Shown here one piece after another: positions 11,408 through 23,399 of a stretch of 64,000 bases of DNA. This DNA comes from Symsagittifera roscoffensis (taxonomy: Eukaryota; Xenacoelomorpha; Acoela; Convolutidae), in contig NC_087069.1 of assembly GCF_963678635.1 (NCBI RefSeq), forward strand, positions 7,758,633 to 7,822,632, read 5' to 3'. Positions within the stretch are counted from its first letter, which is position 1. Each line of letters starts with the position of its first letter. The notes under the pieces are model-generated. The model had not been told where the DNA came from. It ran no database searches and saw nothing but the letters and a program-made list of their open reading frames with translations. Made by a program: the position numbers and the translations under genes.

Positions 11408-11598
11408 GTGCTGTAAACTGTGCATTTTGTGAATTGTAAGCTATTCCGTATCAAGGACGCTCCCTTTGTTCTTCTTGTATTCTTTCTTTTTCTTTGATTG
11501 TTCCGACAAAATTTCAACAAGTTTAAAGACTTGTGTCTGGAATTCAGGAACATACAAAGATAAAATTGTGCGCCTATCCAGTGCACAGTTTAACCTCG
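11408..11598 (-). mobile_element. Short TIR element, TA target (copy 1, diverged)
   Basis: This is the inverted relative of 26,962-27,153. It shares CCAGTGCACAGTTTAACCTCG at its right end, the GACGCTCCCTTTGTTCTTCT segment and the central part. The right terminus is followed by TA. The left terminus has decayed. It is non-coding and non-autonomous. Confidence 0.6.
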
Positions 11599-13456
11599 TA
11601 ATGGTCGGGGCATCGAAAATGTAAAATCTGGCGGAAAAACAGAAAAGTCAATTTTCAAACAAATTATTTTATTTTTTCAACAGGTGCAAACATTCTGTTT
11701 TTTTTTCAACTCATCAGATAAATTTTTCGAGTTTTGCCATTGAATTTACAAAGTAATTTCTGAGGACAAAGTTTACCTGTAACTGGGCAAGGAAACAATT
11801 GTTTTTTTTTCATGGTTGGTGTATTACGTGAACACAAACAAGTTAGAAAAATAATTACATGACTATTGGGCTAACAGAGCATCCTTTTTGCCTGACAGAA
11901 TAAGTGAACATATCAAAAAGCTTTCAGTTTTACTAATCAAATCATTATCATTACTGAGAACTGCATGGTGATATGAAAACTGTTAAATGTATATAATTTT
12001 TTTAAAGTTTTATACTTTCAGCCAAAAAATCATTGTGGATTTTGTAGAAGAACACAATACTGCTTGTATCAGGGCTAAGCATTGAATGTTCCAAGTGTCA
12101 TATAAGGTTTACAGAGTATTATTTTATTAGAAAAAACTGACGAAGCTTTCATGAGAAACACTTTTGAAAACTTTTATGGCAGTTCCATAATTAGAAAAAA
12201 TTGCGTGAAAAATCTATGCAAATCATCTTTCATTTACATGAAAATGACTCGATTAACGTTTTTTTTTTCAAATTTGGAGTCTTCAAAGGCTTAGAGGTAT
12301 TGCATGCATAATGCAAGGAAAATGACCTGCGTATAGTTGCCTTACACAAACGTTAGCAAAAATTTTGGCTTTGAGATGAATCATGCCTTGCCCAAGGCAT
12401 TCAAAAAATTCAATATTAAAGAAGTAGGCTTCTCGAGTGTTCAAAAAAATTTATCTAGAGATGTGAAACATCCTTCCATTTTTTGTGTTCCCAAGGCTAA
12501 ATTACTCCCACAAAAAATATTATGTAAATTTTTTATAAACACTTTATTCAGTACAAAATTCGTTTTGCCATTAAAAAATACTTTAAAAAATTAGGGAGAA
12601 ATTGAAACTACGCGCTCTTAATTGGACCTTATGGATTTTGTGGGACTAGCTTTATTCGCCAAAAAACTCTTATGTATTTATGACATTAAACCCGTCTTTT
12701 TTGCATAAACAAGAAAAAATTTCTTTTCAAATTCCACTACATTCATTTTTTTAGGAAAAAAATAGTAAGTATCTAAGTAAGACAAGCAATTTTTATAAGC
12801 TTTGTTCATGAAATTGTATGATGAGAATTTCCAGTCTAGAGCAAAAATCTTGCCTCAATTCGATTTGGAAGGGTTTTTTAGTGCAGCATAATTAATACTA
12901 AACGAGCAGTTTTGTTAGACTAGTTTCAAATTGACCTCAGGTTAGTTTAGTGGAGTGTTTAACCCTCCTAAGAGCTCGAATAGTTGGGGACTTTTCTCCC
13001 TCATAAACCCACTTGGGAACTGAAAAAAAAGCACCCGGAGCATACCCGGAGCGTATCTAAGTCCAAACGATAAGACACTGGTAGTTAAACTTCAGTTGTT
13101 TCCATTTAAAGCGCATGCAAAAAAGATAGCTAGGCTCGTGAAAAAATTAACTATTCGTGTTTGCTGCTATTTCTTGCTGCTGAAATTTGTACACTGTTTT
13201 TTCTGTGTTTAGGACGTCCATTATCCATTGTTCTGCTGTTAACTTACTCAACAAATTCTTCAAATTGATGTATTTTCAATTGTATTTTTTCTACAAGGTT
13301 GACCCAATCTACCCTACAGCCGAACTAAACCCGAGGAGCTCTGGACAAATTTATTCCACTACAAAGTGCCCGTACTGAAATTTGTAGTTAAATTCAAATC
13401 CGGACATCGAAAATTCATATAAAATCCAAATCCTGTGGCATGTCTCTTCTTGCCTT

Positions 13457-13481
13457 GTACATGTCTGAAACTGACATGTAC
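13457..13481. repeat. Perfect 9-bp-arm hairpin
   Basis: GTACATGTC and GACATGTAC are separated by seven bases. The arm contains the CATGTCTGA word that is repeated in tandem 260 bp downstream, so it may be an inverted relic of that minisatellite. Confidence 0.6.
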
Positions 13482-13739
13482 CAGACATGATACTTATGAA
13501 AAAAAATCAGAGCTTGAGTCAGATATGATCAGACTTGAAGTAAACCTCTACCAGGCCTATTAACCTTTTAACTATGTGAATAGTTAAAAATAGGCAGTCA
13601 TTATGATTTTTTGCCTTATCAAAACACCCTGCCGGCTTGTAATTCTATCGTAAAACTACAGTGGACTACATTATAACCATAAGCATTTCTGCCGTTACAT
13701 GGGCTAAGTTTTTTTACATGATCAGACCTGAAGCAGCTG

Positions 13740-13887
13740 TAGTCATGTCTGACCATCTATAGTCATGTCTGACTCAGGTATAGTAATTTCTGACCAGGTA
13801 TAGTCAGGTCTGACCAGGGATGGTCATGTCTGACCAGGTATAAGTATGTCTGTTTAGGTATAGTCATGTCTGACTCAAGTATAGTCT
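13740..13887 (+). repeat. Minisatellite, ~20-bp unit, seven copies
   Basis: The unit is close to TAGTCATGTCTGACCAGGTA, repeated seven times with 20-21 bp spacing and one to five changes per copy. It is a plain tandem repeat with no coding capacity. Confidence 0.9.
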
Positions 13888-15361
13888 GCAAATGGCAAAA
13901 GTGATCACATCTGAAACAGATATGCACAGAGCTGGAAAACAGCTAGTATCTAACAATTGTATGATCAGACGTGAAATTGTGAGAAAATTTTGGTACGGGT
14001 GGTATCTACTTTACTACCCAGAAAATTACCCAAATTCAGTATCGAAAACAAAGATGTTTCTTCGAGTTGTTGTACTTGCACTCCGGTTCCTGGGTTGGGA
14101 GGATATCACAACCGATGGGGTCAGGTGTTTTTTTTACCTGCCGTATCCAAAACACAGGATCCTCACATGTGCTATAATTATACCTGAGGACCTTTACTCA
14201 GTAACAGCATTTGCACTTATGCAAAATTTCAATATGAACAATTAACTTGACGCTCGCTCAAGCAGACAGCAGAAGCATACAGATAAGTAAGCAAACTTAA
14301 CTTATTTTTAATTAAAGAGGTGTAAAAGTGAAAAGATTCATTAAAAAATTACCTTATATCCTAATTCAGCTCAATAGGTCAGATGAAGAAATAGACGAGC
14401 TTCGTTATATTCAAGTAGTTAACAGTCAATGCAAAAATAGAGAGATGAAAAAAGTACAAAACGCGTCATCGTTATTTTTTTCTTTGTTTTTCGGCCCTAA
14501 AAGTCCCTCTTAAAAAACTTACATCAAAAAAGGTCACAAAAATCAACAAATTTCAGTTTCCGAGGACTTTCATTTCAGACAAATGAATTCGCGTATAGGT
14601 AGTGAAGATTCCAACAACCTGCAAACCTGCAATCTCGGTTGAATATTAAAAAGCTGGAGAGACCTGTTTGATTATTTTAATATTGATTATTTTAAAATTG
14701 TTTTAAAATTTCAGGTTTCTCAAGTCGATAGCGCCCTTCCTACGCAAAAAAAGTGAAAGAGAAGCTTATGCATTCATTGGTAACGCTTTGGTAAAAAGTT
14801 TTCATGAGGGAACTTTTCAAGTCCATAGGTGTTTCCCTAGACAATAGGGGCCCAGCTGGAAGTAATGTGAATTAAACGGGCCTTTCACAGTGCGACAAGG
14901 CAAACTGTATCAATCATGGTTACATGCTAAATATATTTAAAATAAAATCAGATGCACAATGCTTCAACAATGTGAATAATTATTCACTAGAATTAAGTGA
15001 AATGTGTGTTTCACAAACCAGCTAACATTAATGAAATAAAGTATTTTTCATTTTTCTAACGACTCTTTAATTTTCGAATTAATTAAATTTTGTCCAAGCA
15101 TTGCAAATATGGCTATAATATGTTGACTATAACTGACATCACAAAAACGTTCTGGAACAAACCGACCTGATTAAAGAGAACAAGCGTAACTCGAGCAACT
15201 TCTCGTTGGACTTCTTCGAACCATACAAAAAAACTCAACACAAAGCCAATAGCACCAAGCAAACGCGAGAAAACGTAAGCATAGCGGATTCCATTGTCTA
15301 AAAAATACACACAATAAGTATATTGAATCTTTGTTCCAATGCCAAAAAACTTTTAAAAAAA
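13888..15361. other. Stretch with no supported gene
   Basis: A plus-strand ORF at 13892-14245 (117 codons) starts immediately after the minisatellite and has no recognisable motif. Minus-strand ORFs at 15113-15419 include a hydrophobic stretch but no family feature. I see nothing else. Confidence 0.4.
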
Positions 15362-15883
15362 CTTTTCCTAAGTGTACAGCTCTTCCCCGAGACATATTAA
15401 GGACCAGCCGCTTGGGCACGGGAGTTTCCTACAACCTGGTTTATCGATTAAACCCTTAATCCCAAATCTGGATGGGTAGTTTTTGAAGAAATCGAAAAAG
15501 TTTGAAAAAATGGCCTAAAAACCGAAAAATTGACTATTCCTAAGTCTATAGCTCTTCCCCTAGGCAAGTTAAGGACCAGCCGCTTGTGCGGGGGAGTTTC
15601 CTACAACCTGGTCTATCGATTAAACCCTTATTTTCAAATCTGGATGGGTAGTTTTTGAGGAAATCGATAATTTCCAAAAAAAAATAGGCAAAAAAAGCAA
15701 AAAAGTGACTTTTCCTAAGTCTATAGCTCTTCCGCTAAGAAAATTAGAAACCAGCCGCTTGTGCATGGGAGTTTCCTACAACCTGGTCTATCGATTACAC
15801 CCTTAATCCCAAATCTGGACGGGTAGTTTTTGAGGAAATCAAAAATTTCCGAAAAAATGGGCAAAAAGTGAAAAAAGTACCGA
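15362..15883 (+). repeat. Three tandem copies of a ~174-bp unit
   Basis: Units begin near 15,362, 15,537 and 15,709, each with TTTTCCTAAGTSTAYAGCTC, AGCCGCTTG, GAGTTTCCTACAACCTGG and GGGTAGTTTTTGAGGAAATC. Identity is moderate, with decayed A-rich linkers. A fourth, degenerate relative (ACGGGTAGTTTTTTGGGAAA) lies near 16,000. Confidence 0.85.
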
Positions 15884-17530
15884 GTTGTGAAGCTTTTCTA
15901 AGACCGTAGGGGGTGGGGTAGGGTAAAAATTGCCCTAAATTTCATGCAGGCAGGTAGGTGAAACGCTACTGAATCCATTGGTACCACTTTTATGAGAATC
16001 TGACGGGTAGTTTTTTGGGAAAGCGAATTTTTCGAAAAAGCGTCTCAAAAAAAAAAATTAAAAAAAAAAACCAGATCTCATCTGGAAAAAAAAACGTTTT
16101 CATAATACCTGTTTAATAAATCAAACAGGAATTGAAGAACTCCCACAACTCATTTTTTGAAAAGCCTCAAAACCACATATTGGGGAGGTTAGTTTTTAAG
16201 AAAAAAAAATATATGGATCAAGTCTAGCCCCCCCCTCCCCCCGCGCGAAGGCTATGGAAAATAAAAAAACCAAAAGAGATGAGACTACCCGCGTCCAAGT
16301 TTGAGCGCGAGTAATTGATTATAACGGATCACTATATTGTTTTTTTTTAAACTATTTATTGGTTATAATTGCCAAGGTGAGATTTTTAAGGAACGTTCAT
16401 ATTTAAGTTTGTTTATATTAAATCCAGGGGTTCATGTTTTCTATCAAGAAACACTATCTCCTAAAACGAGATTTCTTGTCACACTTTGGTTTCTGAACAC
16501 AAGTTTTACCACGAAAAGAAAGTTTTATAGAGATCCTCTCATGTTAGTTGAAAGGTTCCCGCGGTAGGTAAAACATGAGTTTTCCGAAAAATTCAAAAAA
16601 CTGAAACAATTTGCTGAAAATTTAATTGTTAAAAAACTTGAAATTTGTAAGTTCAATAATGAATGAAGCAATTTCATTAAATAATTTCAACGGAGAAAAA
16701 AAATGAAAAAAAAATCATAAAAACGATTTTTCTTGAAATTTATTATAGCATTTATCTAACATGAGCCAAAGTCTAAGAAAAGCATAAAATATTAGCAATT
16801 CAATGACAAGGTCAAAGACAAAACGAGCAAACCAAAGAGATTTTCATCGATTATTGAAATTTTTGTGAGTTAGAAAATGAATTAGAAAATGGGATAAAAA
16901 CAATATATTTTAATCAAATATAATCAATTATAATTGTATAGCAAAATAGATGGCTTAATAATTGTTTATAATCTACTAAAATGCATTAATAATGATTATG
17001 ATTTGATTTCAAAAAAAAGATTTCTAATGGAATAAAATCGATTTTTCCCAATTTTTGTAGGAATAAAATTATTATACAATCAATTCATAACTCTTGAAAC
17101 TGGATGCGGGTTGGGAAATTGGTATCATTGTTTTAGAAATCGATGGAATATATATATTCCAAAAAATGATAATCTTTTGAATTAATTGAAAAAATTTCTA
17201 ACGAGTCGAAAAAAAAAACAGCCAAATTCCTTACATTTTCGTAATAGCAGTTTTATCAAACAGGAAAAAGAAAAAAGTTGAACAGTTTTATCTTGAATTA
17301 ATGTTTGAGCGTGATTGGCTAAAAAAAATCCTTAAATTGCTCAAATCTTGCTTGAAATCAGTCAGAAAAATCTGGACTTGATTTTCAACCATTTTGAAGC
17401 GCGGAGGTCCCTTGAACATCCCCCACCTCACATCGAGTTCGCTATATGAATGATTGATTTTTTTCAGATTAGTTAAAACGGTCGCCACCCAAATTTCATC
17501 ACATTATGCAAACGTTGAAATAATTTTTTG
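15884..17530. other. AT-rich stretch with no supported gene
   Basis: Homopolymer A runs, a short C-rich block (16,229-16,246) and ATTATAATC-type words are visible. The 76-codon plus ORF at 16337-16567 has no motif. Confidence 0.5.
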
Positions 17531-17770
17531 AAGCACTTAGTGTAGTGGTAAGGCGTTCACTTTGAAAACGTCAAATCGTGTGTTCTGCAATGGTATGGCA
17601 ATGATAGTGTGTGAGTACGAGCTCTCCCTTGACCTCTAGCTTCAGGCTAACCCCAGCCTGACCATTTTCGGCTGCAATAGTGGTCTCACGTAAAAGTTCT
17701 AGACGCAAAAAACGGCCTTTAGTCCCAAAAAAGAGCTTCCTCCATTAAAATAACTCAGTCTGAAATGTGG
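17531..17770 (+). mobile_element. tRNA-derived SINE-like element
   Basis: TAGTGTAGTGG at 17538-17548 fits the RNA polymerase III A box exactly. About 40 bp later CGTGTGTTCTGCAATGG resembles a degraded B box, and the segment between resembles the D arm and anticodon arm of a tRNA. A non-tRNA body follows to about 17,770. No other copy is seen in the window, so the assignment rests on the promoter boxes. Confidence 0.5.
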
Positions 17771-17845
17771 GGAGATAATAAAAATTGACTATCTTTCTAC
17801 TGGCGTGTTAAGGCCTACTGATAGCTCTTCTGCATTTCGCTTATA

Positions 17846-18330
17846 ATGATGGGTATTATTTTTAATATTATTATAATTATGATTAGTATCGTTATTTTGA
17901 TTATGATTCTGATCATTATTATGATTACTTTGACTACTATGATTATTGTGATTATGTTTATAATGATTATTAAGATTATTATCTTTATTATGATTACTTT
18001 GACTACTATGATTATTATGATTACTATTATTATGATTTTCATGAATATGATTATTATGATTATTATCATTATGATTACTATGATTATTATGATAATTATG
18101 ATTATTATTATGATTATTATGTTTATGATTGTTATGATTATAATTATTATGATTATTATTGTGATTATTATGATTATTATTGTGATTATTATATTATTAT
18201 ATTGTTATATCATATTATAATGATTATTATGATTATTATTATTATGATTATTAATATTATGATTATTAATATGATTATGATTATTACGATTATTATGATT
18301 ATCATGATTATGATTATTATTGTGATTCTT
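17846..18330 (+). repeat. Long ATT/ATG microsatellite
   Basis: Nearly 500 bp of imperfect ATT, ATG and GATT repeats. Open frames on both strands translate as poly-Ile/Met and are artefacts of the repeat. Confidence 0.97.
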
Positions 18331-18476
18331 AGAATGCTTATTTTTGTGAGAGTTATGATTAGTTTTAATATAAATAATATGATTATGATTATACTTTTTG
18401 AAATGAATGTCAAATTAGGATCGAGATAGAGGATAAAAGAGCTAATTTGAGTGCCCAGACGATAGAAAGAACAAAC

Positions 18477-18761
18477 CTATGCTGCCTTCTTGCAGTCTGA
18501 CTTCTTGAAGCACCCGTGACAATCTTCCCCCAGGTGAAGTGTTCCCCATTCCGCAAACTGCAATGGTGTAATCACTATAATCATCTTTACACAGGGAGAT
18601 CTTGAGACGACTCGACACTTTCCCCGAGAGAGTGAGGATAGCGATATCGTTTTGCGCGTCCTCGTCATTGTAACTCGGGTGGATTAGAGCTTCAGCTTCG
18701 TATTCTCTAACTCGAGGCCTTGATTGGGTGAAGTCACCAACTTCAACTATGGGGGTGTCAC
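18477..18761 (-). CDS. Trypsin-family serine protease, exon 2 (catalytic Asp)
   Basis: Read on the minus strand from a TTATTCAG acceptor to an ATAG|GTTTGT donor, this 285-bp exon is open in one frame. It encodes ALIHPSYNDEDAQNDIAIL, which holds the catalytic Asp of the S1 triad, and later AVCGMGNTSPGGRLSRVLQE, the usual CGxGxT segment. The exon starts in phase with exon 1: the split Gly codon is G|GT. The 63-codon ORF reported in this place lies in the wrong frame. Exon 3, which should carry the GDSGG serine motif, was not found downstream. Secreted endopeptidase by family. Confidence 0.85.
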
Positions 18762-19589
18762 CTGAATAATTTCAGAGCTCATCTTCAGTTTATCATCTTT
18801 TCACAAAATGACAATATAAGTTTTTAAAAAGTTCAAAATGTTCAGAAAAATTTTCAAATCTGAAACTCAATTGAGTAGGGGGAGTTGAAAAGAGGGGGAG
18901 ATGTCTTTTTCTAAGGTTGCTTCTATACAAAACCCGGTATTTTTTTTGCCCATAATGCTTCTGCTCTTTTGGTCTTCTTCTGTACGTCAATGGGGTCCGG
19001 CCAACAGACTGGGTTCTCTTGTTTTTTTTTTCATTCGGAATTTTCAATGATAAAGTGTTCTTTTTTTTGCCCGTCGAACGTTTTCATCTTTTTTTTTGAT
19101 GATTTCTGTTTCTTCATTCATTTACTCTGTAGTGCCTATTATCAAGGTGTCTTCTGCAAATATTCATAAACTGAAACTTTCCATCTTTTTCTCGTTTTTG
19201 TGTTTTCATCTTGTTCGTTTCTGAGTAATCTGCTTCCTGTTATTCAGTTCTGCTTTACCTATGCTTGTTGCGCTTCTGTTACCCAGCTACTTTCCGTCTT
19301 TTCTCGGCTTTGCTCGTTATCACTTGACGAAGAACTTTACACACTTAGGGCGATGTGGCGTCCTGTCCGCAGAACTCTTTCGGGAACTCGTTCATGGCTA
19401 TCGCCATCAGGTTCCTCCACTGTATATGTCGTAGTTTCATGGAGGTCCCTTTTACAGTGAAAAAGTTGTTTTGGAGTCCGTATCTCTGTAGAAATGGCTC
19501 TTTTTCCTTCCTTGATGCTTATGTGATGCGCGGGTATTTCCTTGTGTTTCAACCCATAAATTATAGCCTCGTTATGTAAATAAGTTATG

Positions 19590-20690
19590 TCACCACTAAA
19601 TCTTAAGCATCCCGTTGTTGTGCTTTAACTGTAAACGTTGCTAGTTGGTGTAACTAAGTTTGAAGGTGCAAATTGGAGCTGCGTAAATCAAAAGACTCCT
19701 AGCAGTTGCCTTGTTAAGGACATTGAGTGATTGTTTGGAGCAACCCTAAGTAGTGCCAGCAAATTTTCAAAGTACAATATTCCTTTTTTGTAGTTTGTCA
19801 CATGTCTTAGTGCAGTGTTCCCTAAAGTTCAGTTGGTTGTAAAAAGTTACTCCTATAGTTTTGGGGTTGCGGGTAGTGGTTAGGTTAGTTTCGTCAACCA
19901 TAAAATTTGGTTTAAAAGTAAAATTATTTGTCCAAGTTGAGAAAGTTGATTTTGTGGACTTATCTCTGGTTTTAGATAAGTTTCTAACTGTTATCTAGGT
20001 GTTGAGGCTGCTAAGGTATGGATTCATGTTGTCTACTCAGTCGTCAATATTGGGTTCTGGCGTTGTGACGGTTGTGCCTTCTGCATATGTAGTCACTTTG
20101 TGTTATTATAATCTGGTAGAGGCAATTTAACATATAGAGGTCAAAAAGGAACCTGGTTAGCATACCACTTTGAGGCAACTCTGTTTTACCTTCCTGCGTT
20201 CGGATCTACTGTCACTGATTTAGTGTCGTTGAGCTCATGGTGGTGGTCAACAGTATCAATTGTTGTAGTCAAGTTTAAGGCAATCATGAGTATTCTTTGA
20301 CTTGGTTTGATCTTGTTGAAAACAGCTTCTTTAAACATAAAGGCGGTAGTATTCGATCTTCATTTTCTAAACCCATGTTGGTTTTCCTGAAAGCTTACAC
20401 AAAATTTAAATTAGGGTTAAAAGAGCCACTTGATGAGTTTTGCCACAGGAGAGATCAAGGTAATTGTTTGGTAGCTCTTATCTTGTTCGGAGTCTTTACC
20501 GCGTTTAGCCAGGAATATTACTCTTCCCAATATCTATTTTTCTGGTATAATTGCATTAACCAATGAGAGATTAACAACTTACTCAAGAGTTTTATAGCTT
20601 GTTTTCCAAAAAATGTCAGTGAATTAGGGCGGTAATATTAGGTCCCAGCGGTTTGCTTTTCTTACGAGACTTTTTTGCGTCTTCTGCCAT
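19590..20690 (-). pseudogene. Degenerate LINE (Jockey/CR1-like) reverse transcriptase
   Basis: Reading the minus strand and changing frame several times gives a recognisable order of LINE RT blocks. Near 20.68 kb is KSRKKSKPLGPNITALI (linker), and near 20.5 kb IFLAKRGKDSEQDKSY. Near 20.37 kb is ENQHGFRK and near 20.25 kb ALNLTTTIDTVDHH. Near 20.07 kb is YAEGTTVTTPEPNIDD, where the YADD motif has decayed. TKTIGVTFY-like and NFREHCTK blocks follow near 19.8 kb, and YAAPIC near 19.68 kb. Stops and frameshifts are frequent, so the copy is old. It lies in the intron of the serine protease, in the same orientation. Confidence 0.75.
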
Positions 20691-20870
20691 TTCAACTGAA
20701 GTCTTACTTCTTCTAAAATTTATTGTTTGATTTTACGTATATTATTTGCTCTTGTTTCTTTTTTGATCTTGTTGGTGTGTGGAGTGAACTGTTGGTTGAA
20801 TTATTACAGATTTTTTGTGTGTAACGGATGGGTTCCTTGTAGTTCCTCGGAGTTTTGTTATTTGTATTCG

Positions 20871-21073
20871 GGCTCTTTTTCCTTCCCCCCCCACCTCACA
20901 CGAGCTTCAATATATTAGTGTAACGAGTGGTTTTACGAGGTTGAGTATGAAGACCAAATATGTTTGTCGTGGCTTTATTCGTCTATATGTAAATTTTCAT
21001 AAAGATCGGACAATGTGGTCAACAAATTTACATGTAAAATTTTGCAGGTGGGGGGGGGGGAGGAAAAAGAGCC
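20871..21073 (+). mobile_element. MITE, 203 bp, perfect 8-bp target duplication
   Basis: Ends are GGCTCTTTTTCC and GGAAAAAGAGCC, perfect 12-bp inverted repeats next to poly-C and poly-G runs. The flanks are TGTATTCG on both sides, a perfect 8-bp target duplication. An 8-bp duplication is typical of hAT-type transposases. It is non-coding. The interior (GTAACGAGTGGTTTTACRAG, AAGACCAAATATGTTTGTC) is shared with the other copies. Confidence 0.92.
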
Positions 21074-21079
21074 TGTATT

Positions 21080-21560
21080 CGATACATTTTAAACCGTTGA
21101 CCAGAGTTTCTTGGATGTTTGTCTTCTGACTAGGTTTTATTTGATTTTTGATTATCCAGCTCGAATTAACCTCAAACTCTTTTTTCTTTACCAGCGGCTC
21201 AGATTTTGACTAATTTCATTGCCTCTTGTATTTCACTTTCGTTTGGGACATCGCTTAAAGATGCGTTGGTTTTTTCAAGTTCTTTCCTCTTCTTAATTTG
21301 GGCCGGAATAGCCGCTGCTGCCTTCATCAATGGGTTTCTCTCGTACCAGTGGGCAGATGCATTCTTGAATTTACTCTCTGAGTTAATCTGTTGCTTAAGC
21401 TGTAGCTTGGAGTCACGACTGCGGGTTGCGCTTTAGAGCCGTGTCTTCTTTTTTTTAACCCATTATACTGTATATTGACCCCTAATCTTCCTTTTGGGTT
21501 GACTTCTCGTTTTTCCCGCAGTTTTTGTTCCCTTATTTGTCTTTTTTCCAATTGCTAAAG
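21080..21560 (-). pseudogene. Upstream part of the same LINE, or of an ORF1
   Basis: The minus strand keeps an open, Lys/Glu-rich segment (HWYERNPLMKAAAAIPAQ, then a KKRKELEK and SDVPNESEIQEAM stretch) that looks coding. The last part resembles the linker that precedes LINE RT domains. It is separated from the RT block by the TIR element at 20,871-21,073, which probably inserted into it. Confidence 0.45.
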
Positions 21561-21951
21561 CTTCGATTTTTTTTGCTTTCCGGTTTTCCTTAATTTGGCT
21601 GGACATATTCTGATGCGGAGGTTATAGCTGTCTTCCTTGGCTCAGTTTTTGAGGCTCACTTATTTATTTGCATGTAGTTCTTTCAAATTCTCCAAGTGAC
21701 CGGATTTTTTGTTCACTTCTCTGTTGTTCAGAATAGTTCATTGGCTGCTCTTTGATTTTTTTGTTAATTTTCTGTCAGTTTTTTTTCTTTTTTGGACTTT
21801 TGAATTGAGATTTTCAGGGAAGTTCGTTCAGATCATAACTTCTGTCGGTCGATGTAAAAGTTTTGTCAAAACTCTATGTAAATACTGTCCAAATTTATCC
21901 ATTATTCAGGCAATTTAGGAGTAAAAACCTATAGTTGCGCTTAAAATTTTC

Positions 21952-22153
21952 GGCTCTTTTTCCTCCCCCCCTCACCTGCATGTTTTTATAATTCAAGTCC
22001 GATTGTTCACATTTTCCGATTGTCATGAAAATTGACATGCAGACTGATTAAGCCCTGGCAAACATCTTTGATCTTCATAATTAACCTTGTAAAACCAATC
22101 ATTAGACCATAAAATTGATGCTTGTGTGAGGTGGGGGGGAAAAGGAAAAAGCC
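21952..22153 (-). mobile_element. MITE of the GGCTCTTTTTCC family, inverted copy
   Basis: The interior matches the 20.9-kb copy in reverse (TTGATCTTCATAATTAACCT, ACCATAAAATTGATGCTTG). The right end has lost two bases (GGAAAAAGCC). No clear target duplication remains. Confidence 0.85.
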
Positions 22154-22614
22154 AAACTGTCTGCTAGTGTAATCCAGTGGGGACAAATTTGCTTGTCATA
22201 ACTTACATCTTATAATCCAGCAATTAGCTAGATTAACAGTTAAAACAACTATATGATTTTTAAGTTTTGGCTTTTTTCCAGTTCCCCTTTTGTTTTTATT
22301 TAAATCAAATTCAATGTCTGAAAGTCTGTTTTAAATGACTTTTCATGTAAACAACTGCACGTGAAGTCAGCGTTAACAGGTGAACAAATTTTTACAACAT
22401 TTCTGATATGCAAAATGCTGTGTGAACAATTTTTGAACAACTTTTTTTTTCAAGATGAATGGAAGTCCAAACTGGAAGGGTGGAAAACCGGAAAAGAGCC
22501 AAAACCTTTTGGCATGTGGGGGAGTGGAAAAGAGCCACAACTTCTTCAAGCAAATCGAACTGAAGTTTAAGTTGCACACGGGAAGAAAATAAAAAGGAGA
22601 GCAAATGCAATTAC

Positions 22615-22858
22615 CAGGTTTGATGCAATGGGCAGCAGTTATAACTGTTCGACTTCCAATAATGCTACCACCGCATTGATATCTCTTCCCCCTACGATCA
22701 TAAACTGCCACTGAGACATAAAATGATCGATAGGGTGAATCGTAGCCGTTTACAATTGACGAAGAACGACTATAGAGCCCAGTCGACGTCAGATTATTCC
22801 GAGCAAAAAGTTTTCCCAGAGAAAAGGAAGCAAGGATTAGAATTCTAATACTTAGCAT
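22615..22858 (-). CDS. Trypsin-family serine protease, exon 1 (signal peptide, catalytic His)
   Basis: From the Met at 22858 the protein starts with a hydrophobic signal peptide (MLSIRILILASFSLGKLFA). A short propeptide and the S1 N-terminus IVNGYDSPYRSF follow, then CGGSIIGSRTVITAAHC with the catalytic His. An alternative Met lies six codons upstream at 22876. The donor CCTG|GTAATT ends the exon in phase 1; beyond it the frame reads intron. The residue before IVNG is Ser rather than the usual Arg/Lys, so trypsin-like activation at that bond is unlikely unless the cleavage site is displaced. It pairs with the exon at 18,477-18,761. Confidence 0.87.
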
Positions 22859-23187
22859 TGTCGCAGATAAGTACAATCAATGCAAGTGCTTGTGTCACAA
22901 TAAAAACAAAAAATGGGAAAAATCATCCTAACAACAGAAGTCACAAAAAGTTATCGATTGGCGGGTTCTTAAGTCGAATTTTAAACCGATTTACTGAAAA
23001 ACGCATTCAATTTCTTGAATTAGGCGCCTTCTGGGCTCTTTTCTTTTTGACTCGTGAACCAAATTTTGAACGCACTAAAAGATAATTACTTGCTCTTTTT
23101 CCCCGCCTACTTTTTTGAGTTTTCTGAGACTCTTTTTCCTCTTCCCCACACTTCAGATAAGCATCAATTTCATGGTGAAGCGAAATG

Positions 23188-23399
23188 GGCTCTTTTTCCT
23201 TTCCCCCCACCTGCAAATTTTTATATTTGAAATTTCTATTCACTTTGGTCCGGTTGTCGTGAAAATTGACATACAGACTAATTAGGCTATGACAAACATA
23301 TTTGGTCTTCATAATTAACCTTGTAAAATCACTCGTTAGACCATAAAATTCATGTTTGTGTGAGGTGGGGGGGGGGGGGGGGGGGGAGGAAAAACAGCC
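23188..23399 (-). mobile_element. MITE of the GGCTCTTTTTCC family, inverted copy
   Basis: Ends are GGCTCTTTTTCC and GGAAAAACAGCC, with an expanded poly-G run inside the right end. Flanks GCGAAATG and GCGAGTTG agree at 6 of 8 positions, a possible worn target duplication. Partial copies of the same family lie on both sides (23,092-23,180 and 23,400-23,640). Confidence 0.85.

Larger units (their letters stand above)
10652..13739. other. Non-coding stretch with a G-rich tract
   Basis: No supported gene apart from the small TIR element at 11.4-11.6 kb. 10,865-11,130 is strongly G-rich on the plus strand with many runs of 3-9 G. 11,215-11,310 contains repeated ATTATAATCAATTATAATGG-like palindromic words that recur near 16.9 and 52.4 kb. 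The ORFs here (up to 85 codons) show no motif. Confidence 0.6.
18762..22614 (-). other. Inferred 3.85-kb intron of the serine protease gene
   Basis: Bounded by the GTAATT donor at 22,614 and the TTATTCAG acceptor at 18,762, with matching phase 1 on both sides. It contains a dead LINE reverse transcriptase and two short TIR elements on top of non-coding DNA. Confidence 0.7.

Noticed and set aside
13892-14245. 117-codon ORF as a gene
   Set aside because: It begins in minisatellite-flanking sequence and shows no motif. A Cys-containing minus-strand frame in the same place is equally plausible, and neither has support.
15113-15419. Third exon of the serine protease
   Set aside because: An acceptor in a compatible phase exists, but the translation is hydrophobic and lacks the Cys and GDSGG features of the S1 C-terminal half.
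17815-18429. Poly-Ile/Met ORFs on both strands
   Set aside because: They are read-through of an ATT/ATG microsatellite and show no non-repetitive coding sequence.
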